This document shows positions 32,668 through 38,063 of a DNA stretch of 38,063 bases, in pieces; position 1 is the first letter of the stretch, and each line of letters begins with the position of its first letter. The notes beneath the pieces are model-generated. The model did not search any database and was not told the DNA's origin. It was given only the letters and a program-made list of their open reading frames with translations. The position numbers and the translations under genes were made by a program. Origin of the DNA: an uncultured Clostridia bacterium (lineage in GTDB: Bacteria; Bacillota; Clostridia; Oscillospirales; Ruminococcaceae); the NCBI GenBank assembly GCA_947383835.1, contig CANDEV010000025.1, positions 1-38,063 of the forward strand. Direction: 5' to 3'.

Positions 32668-33471
32668 ATGGGCTTGTTTTTCCCAAGCGACCCTATTCCC
32701 GCAAACGGGCGGGCAAAGGGCTTTGACCGTTACCGTGAAATTTTGGAACGTGACTGGACTCATTTTATTCTTGGAGGATTAGTTTCCACCGCCGCGTTTA
32801 TACCGTTCGGCATAGGAATGGGGATTGCTTTTGCTTCAAGCAGCTTTCTGATAGCACTTACGGCGGGAATTGCCGGCGGGGCGTTTGTCGGTCCTTTCCT
32901 GTACTCTTTGATAGACGGTATATTCAGGGCTCTGCGTGACGCTCCGGGACCATGGATGCAAAATTATTACCGTTCCGTTCGCAAAAATTGGAAAAGCGCG
33001 CTGCTGCCCGGTTCAGTATTGGGCGTGTTTTTAAGCACTGTCATCTTTATGGGTATGCAGATGTTCATATGGAGTGAAGCGGCTCAAACTGCGGGAACGG
33101 TAATTCTTGTTCTTACCAGTCTGACTTTATCTGCAATGCTGTTCACAACCTATTGGGCGCAGCTTGTTTTGTTTGAGCAAAGCGCGTCCGCGCGGCTGAA
33201 AAACTGTCTTTTGTTCGGAATAAAATATTTTAAGAAGACCTTTGGCACGGCGTTTCTTCAAGTATTATTCTGGGTAATAATTGCTTTGTTTTTCCCCTGG
33301 AGCGGATTTATTCTGCCATTTATAGGACTGTGGACAATTTTATTTCTAACGTTTTTCTTCCTTTATGACAGTCTTAATGAAGCCTTTTCGATCGAGGAGG
33401 AGATCAAAAAGCATTTTCCCGAACAAGTGCCAAAGTACACCGAGGATATAGATTTTCGTATTGATGAATAG
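32668..33471 (+). CDS. YesL-like (DUF624) membrane protein
   Basis: 267 residues with about five to six membrane segments. The N-terminal MGLFFPSDPIPANGRAKGFDRYREILERDW and the middle RALRDAPGPWMQNYYRSVRKNWKSALLPGS follow the YesL/DUF624 pattern. Members are commonly encoded near LplB/YtcP-type transporters and hydrolases, as here, but their role is unknown. AAAGGAG lies before ATG 32668. It fits a four-gene envelope cluster beginning at 31499. Confidence 0.75.
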   Translation: MGLFFPSDPIPANGRAKGFDRYREILERDWTHFILGGLVSTAAFIPFGIGMGIAFASSSFLIALTAGIAGGAFVGPFLYSLIDGIFRALRDAPGPWMQNYYRSVRKNWKSALLPGSVLGVFLSTVIFMGMQMFIWSEAAQTAGTVILVLTSLTLSAMLFTTYWAQLVLFEQSASARLKNCLLFGIKYFKKTFGTAFLQVLFWVIIALFFPWSGFILPFIGLWTILFLTFFFLYDSLNEAFSIEEEIKKHFPEQVPKYTEDIDFRIDE

Positions 33472-33484
33472 GGAGCGATACTAT

Positions 33485-33988
33485 ATGGAAAAAGCTATTG
33501 CAGTAAACAGAATAACTATTACCGAAAATATCTTTAACGAGGCGGCAGTACCGATACTTAAGAAAAAATATAATCGGCTTGCTATAAATGTCGGAGGCAT
33601 ACTGATAGGGCTGCTGCTTATTATTTCAATGCTCACCGGCATTATTCAAGGAAGTCCCATTATGATATTCGGTGAAATAGTTATCATTGCCGCGGTGGTG
33701 TGCTATATAAGATTTCCGCTTTTGTCAAACGAACGGAAGCGTGTGTACAGACAAATGTCACATGGCGGGACTCCTAAACGCGAGACACGTTTTTTCAGCA
33801 GAGACTTTTATGTGCTGTCCGATGAAAGCCGCGAGGACGTATTTGACTATGATGACGTGCTCTCCACACGTCAAACACAGAATCTTCTTATACTTACATT
33901 AAAAGAGGGAAAGGAAGTTTTGCTTGACCGAGGCGGATTTACGGAAGGCGATGAAGCGACAGTAATGGCTGTGTTTTTAAGAAAATAA
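33485..33988 (+). CDS. YcxB-like membrane protein
   Basis: 167 residues from ATG 33485, with AGGGAG upstream; earlier in-frame Met codons lie inside the preceding gene. Two adjacent membrane segments (about 37-85) are followed by a soluble domain, FFSRDFYVLSDESREDVFDYDDVLSTRQTQNLLILTLKEGKEVLLDRGGF, that matches the YcxB-like C-terminal pattern (a PH-like fold). Function unknown. Last gene of the envelope cluster. Confidence 0.7.
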   Translation: MEKAIAVNRITITENIFNEAAVPILKKKYNRLAINVGGILIGLLLIISMLTGIIQGSPIMIFGEIVIIAAVVCYIRFPLLSNERKRVYRQMSHGGTPKRETRFFSRDFYVLSDESREDVFDYDDVLSTRQTQNLLILTLKEGKEVLLDRGGFTEGDEATVMAVFLRK

Positions 33989-34267
33989 TATGATACCGCG
34001 ATGTTATTGAACCTGATTAATAAATGATAACTTATATTTTTTATAATCCGCGATAATAAATTTTTACAATTCCTAAAAATTATAATTTTTAATTACAAAA
34101 TATAGAAATGCCATTTCTTATTTTAATACAGAAATTCTTATTTCTTGGGTATAACTGTCCATTTGAATTTAAAATACCGTGATTTATAAAATTATGTTGC
34201 AATGTTTTTTAACAGTTGTGATATTGCATTTTAATATGTAATATGTTTTTGCAGAAAAACCCCTTGA
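33989..34267. other. AT-rich intergenic stretch, no gene seen
   Basis: About 280 bp, strongly AT-rich. It contains a 16-bp palindrome AAAAATTATAATTTTT (34075-34090) and a small AGAAATG-C-CATTTCT hairpin (about 34105-34119), but no coding frame, RNA gene or clear terminator. It marks the left border of the mobile-element relics. Confidence 0.5.
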
Positions 34268-35793
34268 CAAATCACGTCTCAGAAAAAAATTTTACAGAGG
34301 TACGCTGACGAGAACGGCTTTTCTAACTGCCGCTTCTATGTTGACGACGGAGTGAGCGGAACTACTTTTAACAGACCCGATTTTCAAAGAATGATTTCGG
34401 ACTGTGAAAATCAAAAAATCGGTACGGTAATTGTAAAAGATATGTCGCGTTTCGGCAGAAATTATCTTGAAGTCGGTTACTATACCGAGATATTTTTCTC
34501 CGAAAAAAACATCAGGTTCATAGCCGTAAACGACGGAGTTGATACAAGCAAAGAGACGGATGATTTTGTTCCTTTCCGCAACATTATTAACGAGTGGTAT
34601 GCCAAAGATATAAGCAAAAAAATAAAGTCCTCGCTTAAAAGCAAGGGTATGTCGGGCAAGCACATCATCCATGGTATTTACGGTTACAAAACGGGAAAAG
34701 ATAAGCAGGACTGGATAATTGACGAACCCGCCGCTGAGATTGTCAGATTGATTTACAAGCTGTTCATTGAGGGTATGGGAGTTACGGCAATTGCAAGCTA
34801 TCTTAAAAGGCAAAACGTTCTTACCCCTGTTGAATACGCGAAAACGAACGGCAAATATCCCGATTGGGAAACATTCGGAAAGTGCGATTGGTGTTCATCG
34901 ACCGTTACCAAAATTCTCACTCACAGAGAGTACATAGGCGATACCGTTAATTTCAGAACTTACAAGCCGTCCTACAAGTCCAAACGTCAGGTAAAAAACG
35001 ACAAGGACAAACAAGTAATTTTTAAAAATACTCACCCTGCCATTATTGACGACGAACAGTTTGAACTTGTTCAAAAATTATTGGTAACGAGAAAAAAAGC
35101 ATACGCCGACAGAACTCCCGACCCATTAAGAGGTCTGATATTATGTGCCGACTGCGGAGCGAGACTGTATCTGCAAAAGCAAACCAATCCGCGTTACTCT
35201 AATCTTGACTGCTACTACTGCGGCACTTACAAGAGAGATAAAGAACGCTGCACAAATCACAGAGTTTTGCTTTGTGACATTAACGAAATCCTATTAAAGG
35301 AGCTGCGGTTCATAACAACAAAAGTGGCTGAAAACGTAGATGAATTGGCAAAACTCATACAGAAAAATTCTGAAAAAAGCAGCAGCACAAACTGCGCTGC
35401 TTTGACAAGGGAAAAAACTTTTGTGAAAAGCGTATCCGTGAAATTGATGTTATGATAAAAAAGCTTTTTGAGCAGTCTGTAACAGGCGGTCTGACACCTG
35501 AACGTTTTTCTTTTCTCACGGCAGATTATGAGCAGGAACAGAGAGGATTAAAAGAAAAGCTTGCTGATATTTACTTGAAATTATCGGATTGTGAAACGAA
35601 CGAAAAAAACATTGACAGATTCATTACTGTTGCTAAAAAGTATGCGGACTTTGAAACGCTGACACCCGAAATCATTATTGAGTTTGTGGACAAGATTTGT
35701 GTTCATCAGGCACGGCTTGACGAGGACGGCAACAAAAGTCAGCAGTTGGATATTTATTTCAACTACATCGGTGCTTTTGAGCATAACAGCTAA
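34268..35793 (+). pseudogene. Large serine recombinase relic (TnpX-like), N-terminally truncated and frameshifted
   Basis: The frame opens at 34268 with ITSQKKILQRYADENGFSNCRFYVDDG, which corresponds to about residue 25 onward of this family; the N-terminal strand with the catalytic Ser is missing. Then RFGRNYLEVGYYTEIFFSE, a recombinase domain, and a zinc ribbon (CADCGARLYLQ…CYYCGTYKRDKERC). A frameshift occurs in the A-run at 35411-35416: one extra A would join …LTREK to NFCEKRIREIDVMIKKLFEQSVTGGLTPERFSFL (35452-35793). Such TnpX-type recombinases mobilise clostridial transposons; this copy cannot catalyse. Confidence 0.85.
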
Positions 35794-35801
35794 TTGCAAT
35801 T

Positions 35802-36062
35802 TCACTTTTGTTCGCTATGAGAACTTATCATGTTTGTAATTTTCATCAGCACATAAAGACCAATTCCAAACGCCGTAAAAATGGGGAACTGCAAGGCTTT
35901 TTCGCCATTTTTCAATTGCTCCAAAACAAGCTCGGTATCCATAAGCGTGGTTTCCAAACTGTTAGCAAGCTTGTCAAAATCTGCCTTGCCGTTTTCGTCC
36001 AAAGAGAGGTCGAAGCACGCTCCCAACGCCGCCGCGAAATATATCACAAACGCCGCCAGATT
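35802..36062 (-). pseudogene. Membrane-protein fragment, possibly the N-terminus of a VirD4/TraG coupling protein
   Basis: The frame opens after a stop at 36065-36063 and encodes NLAAFVIYFAAALGACFDLSLDENGKADFDKLANSLETTLMDTELVLEQLKNGEKALQFPIFTAFGIGLYVLMKITN, i.e. a membrane segment, an extracytoplasmic loop and a second membrane segment, then a stop. This layout resembles the N-terminal region of ICE type IV coupling proteins, whose ATPase part is missing here. The identification is tentative. It abuts the sigma-like fragment at 36063. Confidence 0.45.
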
Positions 36063-36327
36063 CTAATTTTGCAACATATTCATCTTCAACGGAAGCGGCA
36101 GTATCGGTAATGCTCTCATAGGCATAAATTGACAAATTCCTATAATTCTTACTGTCCTGTCGCCGCTGATACCTTGCTAAGGATTTTAAACCTTCAAGCG
36201 TTTCATCATTTACATCAACATAATTCTGTTCCGAGCAATTATTGCTGTAAACGCTTGACAAATTCAATCGGTTCAAGCCGCCCTTTGTTTTTTCTGACCT
36301 TATTTTTTTATAAAATTTACGTTTCAT
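36063..36327 (-). pseudogene. N-terminal fragment of a sigma-like ICE regulator
   Basis: Starts at ATG 36327 with GGAGGTAAC upstream: MKRKFYKKIRSEKTKGG… then YVDVNDETLEGLKSLARYQRRQDSKNYRNLSIYAYESITDTAASVEDEYVAKLE. The order (basic start, 'YVDVnde', 'RRqd.KnyRnlSiyay', 'svEDe') recalls the small sigma-70-like proteins of Tn916/Tn1549-type elements, which continue with an HTH. Here the frame passes at about 36062 into unrelated sequence, giving a meaningless tail to 35974. A deletion has therefore fused it to the membrane-protein fragment. Confidence 0.5.
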
Positions 36328-36330
36328 AAC

Positions 36331-36390
36331 GTTACCTCCGAAATTTTTATTTTTTAGTAAATGAAAAAAATAAAAATTTCTATGGGTAAC
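36331..36390 (-). promoter_or_regulatory. Long AT hairpin that would cover the ribosome site of the sigma-like fragment
   Basis: AAATTTTTATTTTTT (36341-36355) pairs perfectly with AAAAAATAAAAATTT (36365-36379), and outside it GTTACC (36331-36336) pairs with GGTAAC (36385-36390). On the minus-strand RNA the GGAGGTAAC ribosome site lies in the closing stem, so translation would be blocked when folded. Confidence 0.55.
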
Positions 36391-36429
36391 GACCTATGTA
36401 ACAAAGCCAAGTTTTACGTATAAACATAA

Positions 36430-36464
36430 AAAGACCTTCCCGCTTTTAAAGCGAAAAGGTCTTT
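36430..36464 (-). terminator. Terminator hairpin
   Basis: AAAGACCTT (36430-36438) pairs with AAGGTCTTT (36456-36464), with an inner CGCTTT/AAAGCG stem. On the minus strand it is followed by a run of five T. It ends transcripts from the zinc-ribbon/XRE/AgrB genes or is a leader structure for the sigma-like fragment. Confidence 0.65.
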
Positions 36465-36472
36465 CCAAAACA

Positions 36473-36531
36473 AAAACGGATAGAAATTTGACATAGCTTT
36501 AAAAGCTACCTGTCAAGTTTCTATCCGTTTT
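36473..36531 (-). terminator. Very long hairpin
   Basis: AAAACGGATAGAAA (36473-36486) pairs perfectly with TTTCTATCCGTTTT (36518-36531). Inner stems TTGACA/TGTCAA and TAGCTTT/AAAGCTA extend it to about 27 bp. On the minus strand it is followed by TTTTTGTTTT. It lies 80 bp beyond the zinc-ribbon stop codon and just before the second terminator hairpin. Confidence 0.6.
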
Positions 36532-36611
36532 AATGGCAATATGCCAACCCCCTGTTTCATATCAGAGAGGATGATACTCGTACTAAGTATCTGTATTTAA
36601 TTTTCAGTATT

Positions 36612-36821
36612 TTATTGTGTAATGCCGAGTCCGATAACTTTACCGCACTTCTGACATTTTATTGAAAAAAGATATTCGCTGTTCCCGTCAAAAATGACCC
36701 TGTATTTATGACGGCACACTTCATGTTCAAGAACAACAACGTCACATACTCTCCCATGGCATTCGGGACACAATATTTTGCGTATGTTTTTAATGTCAGC
36801 CGCAGTATTAACTGCAATCAT
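36612..36821 (-). CDS. Small zinc-ribbon protein (69 aa)
   Basis: Start ATG 36821 is preferred (AGAGGTG 11 nt upstream); a TTG three codons earlier is too close to it. Two C-x2-C pairs, KILCPECHGRVCD near residue 18 and SIKCQKCGKVIGLGI near residue 55, would bind one zinc ion. Such small proteins are frequent in phage and mobile-element DNA and may bind nucleic acid. No family identified. It lies 80 bp downstream of the XRE gene, with a small dyad GTTTAC-N6-GTAAAC (36852-36869) between. Confidence 0.6.
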   Translation of the reverse strand: MIAVNTAADIKNIRKILCPECHGRVCDVVVLEHEVCRHKYRVIFDGNSEYLFSIKCQKCGKVIGLGITQ

Positions 36822-36851
36822 TTTATTCAATTCACCTCTTTTTCATATCAT

Positions 36852-36869
36852 GTTTACCGAGCAGTAAAC
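36852..36869. promoter_or_regulatory. GTTTAC-N6-GTAAAC dyad upstream of the zinc-ribbon gene
   Basis: GTTTAC (36852-36857) and GTAAAC (36864-36869) flank CGAGCA. On the minus strand it contains TTTACTGC, also present in the direct repeats upstream of agrB (37915-37945), so the same regulator may bind both places. Confidence 0.4.
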
Positions 36870-36901
36870 TTTGGCGGACAAATAAATAACGGCAAAGACC
36901 G

Positions 36902-37264
36902 TTACTTATTTGTTATTTTTCTTATAAAATCCTCCCAATTAGGACGCGCGTTCGGCTTGTCTCTTTTACTTCGGAGCTGCTCTATGACGTCCTCATTCTG
37001 CATAATAAAATCGGTCAGGTCGCAGCACACGCAGTTATTTTCTTTTGCGTGAAGATATAGGAGCAATTCCATTTCGTCCTTTGAAAGGTTTAACACCTCG
37101 TACAGTTTGCCAAATATTTTTATATCGGGATTGATTTTTTTACCGTTCTCAATAAGGCTTATGTAGTACGGCGAAGTTCCGAGCATACGAGCCAAATCCC
37201 GCTGTGTATAGCTTCGGATAACTCGACACCTTTTAAAAAAGCCCCCGAATGTTTCACTGCTCAT
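36902..37264 (-). CDS. XRE-family transcriptional regulator
   Basis: 120 residues. Residues about 8-62 (FFKRCRVIRSYTQRDLARMLGTSPYYISLIENGKKINPDIKIFGKLYEVLNL) are a Cro/CI-type HTH. The C-terminal half (LLLYLHAKENNCVCCDLTDFIMQNEDVIEQLR) is helical and contains a C-x-C-C cluster. Its ATG overlaps the agrB-like stop by 4 bp, so it is translated together with the peptide protease. It could be the receptor or repressor responding to a signal peptide, or simply a regulator of this operon; both are inference. Confidence 0.85.
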   Translation of the reverse strand: MSSETFGGFFKRCRVIRSYTQRDLARMLGTSPYYISLIENGKKINPDIKIFGKLYEVLNLSKDEMELLLYLHAKENNCVCCDLTDFIMQNEDVIEQLRSKRDKPNARPNWEDFIRKITNK

Positions 37265-37848
37265 ACTTCCTCCCTGTTGATATAATTTGAAATCTGTCCT
37301 TTAAGCATTAAATATGCGCTCATAACTATTCCTGTCATTACCGCAGAAGCAAACGCATTTATATCAAGAAAACAAAGAACAGCCGCAGTAATTGCCAATA
37401 TAGCGGCGAATATTCTTGCCCTTTTCCCATATACCCTTATTTCATCATTGTCCAAACGTTTATTTGGAGTGTCAATCGGCGCAGCCACAAAAACATATAC
37501 TATTGAAATAAGTGTAATTATGCTAAGCGGCAATATTAGCTGCGGAAATATTTTTATTACCTTGATAACGCTTAATGAAATTATGAGCATAAGAGTTGAC
37601 AGCACAAAGCATTTTCTTTGACTGTCAGCGTGGTATCCGCCGCTGTATTGACGTAAAGAAGTAAAAGCTATTGTAAATAATATGCTCTCAAAAAAGCAGT
37701 CCAACAATAACCCTACAATTATAATTATAACTGCAAAAAATATCTTTATAGCAATCGCCTCAAGACCTCGACGAACTATTTCCTCGTCATCGGTAAGAGA
37801 ATCGCTGTTTTTCATTGCGTCTATGATTTTATCAATTATTTTTTCCAT
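37261..37848 (-). CDS. agrB: AgrB-family peptide-processing membrane protease
   Basis: 195 residues. The conserved block LRQYSGGYHADSQRKCFVLS gives the catalytic pair His73 and Cys80, with the same seven-residue spacing as staphylococcal AgrB. About five to six membrane segments surround it (from residue 33 to the end). AgrB cuts and cyclises the C-terminal side of the AgrD precursor into a thiolactone signal. No AgrD-like frame is recognisable on either strand nearby; instead the next gene is an XRE regulator overlapping by 4 bp. A strong promoter and direct repeats lie upstream. GGAGGTG precedes ATG 37848. Confidence 0.88.
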   Translation of the reverse strand: MEKIIDKIIDAMKNSDSLTDDEEIVRRGLEAIAIKIFFAVIIIIVGLLLDCFFESILFTIAFTSLRQYSGGYHADSQRKCFVLSTLMLIISLSVIKVIKIFPQLILPLSIITLISIVYVFVAAPIDTPNKRLDNDEIRVYGKRARIFAAILAITAAVLCFLDINAFASAVMTGIVMSAYLMLKGQISNYINREEV

Positions 37849-37882
37849 TTTACACCTCCAAGCAAATAATTTCCTTAAATAA

Positions 37883-37911
37883 ATTATATAATAAATTTAA
37901 AAATATTTCAA
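37883..37911 (-). promoter_or_regulatory. Promoter of the agrB-XRE operon
   Basis: On the minus strand TTGAAA (37911-37906), 17 nt, TATAAT (37888-37883), about 35 bp upstream of the start codon. Confidence 0.75.
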
Positions 37912-37914
37912 TAG

Positions 37915-37945
37915 TTTGCAGTAAAAGACTGTTTTTTGCAGTAAA
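37915..37945. repeat. Two TTTGCAGTAAA direct repeats upstream of the agrB promoter
   Basis: TTTGCAGTAAA occurs at 37915-37925 and 37935-37945, spaced exactly 20 bp, starting 3 bp upstream of the -35 box. Two direct repeats about two helical turns apart next to -35 are typical of activator sites, e.g. LytTR/AgrA-type regulators. Confidence 0.55.
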
Positions 37946-38063
37946 GTATCATAATTCGCACATTTACGCCTTAAAAATGCAAAAATATACAGCAAATGCT
38001 TAATATAATGTAAGCGTCAAATAACGCCCACATTGACAAATAATAAACCCACTCTTGATTCGA
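37946..38063. other. Right edge, no gene recognised
   Basis: About 120 bp of AT-rich sequence. A 20-codon minus-strand frame beginning at about 38034 (MWALFDAYIILSICCIFLHF) has no ribosome site and is probably chance. TTGACA at 38034-38039 could be the -35 box of a plus-strand gene beyond the window. Confidence 0.3.

Noticed and set aside
35974..36062. C-terminal tail of the sigma-like frame (SGGVCDIFRGG…)
   Set aside because: Out-of-frame reading of the neighbouring membrane-protein fragment.
37975..38034. 20-codon frame MWALFDAYIILSICCIFLHF as AgrD
   Set aside because: No ribosome site, no acidic C-terminal tail after a Cys-containing ring region, and distant from agrB.
1..38063. CRISPR arrays, tRNA and rRNA genes
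   Set aside because: No regularly spaced repeats of 25-40 bp, no cloverleaf with CCA-type acceptor and GTTCRA arm, and no rRNA-like stretch was seen by eye.
38034..38063. Plus-strand promoter at the right edge
   Set aside because: Only a -35-like TTGACA is present; the -10 position is not clear and no gene follows within the window.

Overview
The window looks like a Gram-positive anaerobe of the Clostridia, most likely an Oscillospiraceae/Ruminococcus-type gut bacterium. The reasons are low-to-mid GC, strong AGGAGG ribosome sites, consensus SigA promoters, Msm/LplB/YtcP-type sugar uptake, a YesL-like protein, an AgrB-type protease and gut-type conjugative elements. The organism assignment is inference.

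Left part (about 1-20100) is nested mobile DNA. The outermost layer is a decayed integrative conjugative element (ICE): a broken SNF2/LtrC-type helicase gene (1-55 and 16858-17795, minus strand), a headless fragment of a large ICE protein (17825-18460) and a frameshifted MobA/MobL relaxase (18400-20093). Inside the helicase gene sits an apparently complete 16,810-bp integrative element bounded by an 8-bp direct repeat GGATTGCC (48-55 and 16858-16865). Joining the two element ends gives a symmetric attP (11-bp inverted arms, 8-nt spacers, 8-bp core). Joining the two outer flanks restores the helicase reading frame exactly. The element encodes its own large serine recombinase, an excisionase-like protein, a TnpW-like small protein and a MobC-like protein, but no relaxase.

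The cargo of this element is unusual: a LysR regulator followed by a five-gene operon of a LysE-type amino-acid exporter and four PLP enzymes (MetY-like sulfhydrylase, SerC, ArgD, AlaA), plus an ACT-domain protein at the other end. A dyad with the T-N11-A signature lies about 66 bp upstream of the predicted operon start, the usual place for LysR control. Nested in the element is a recombinase-in-trio (Tn554-like) transposon, 7630-12435: three overlapping tyrosine recombinases plus a DUF6262/TnpC-like protein, with matching inverted-dyad ends.

Middle part (20118-33988) reads as ordinary chromosome. It has a phosphoesterase and a cytoplasmic BMP-like protein, then a sucrose/fructan operon (two permeases, binding lipoprotein, GH32, fructokinase, MsmK-type ATPase) with a consensus promoter and a palindromic operator. 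A divergent LacI-family regulator is followed by four envelope genes (single-TM protein, lipoprotein, YesL-like, YcxB-like).

Right part (34268-38063) holds relics of another mobile element: a serine recombinase without its catalytic N-terminus, and a sigma-like fragment abutting a membrane-protein fragment. Next come large hairpins, a zinc-ribbon protein, an XRE regulator, and an AgrB-family peptide protease with a strong promoter and two 20-bp-spaced direct repeats, but no recognisable AgrD.
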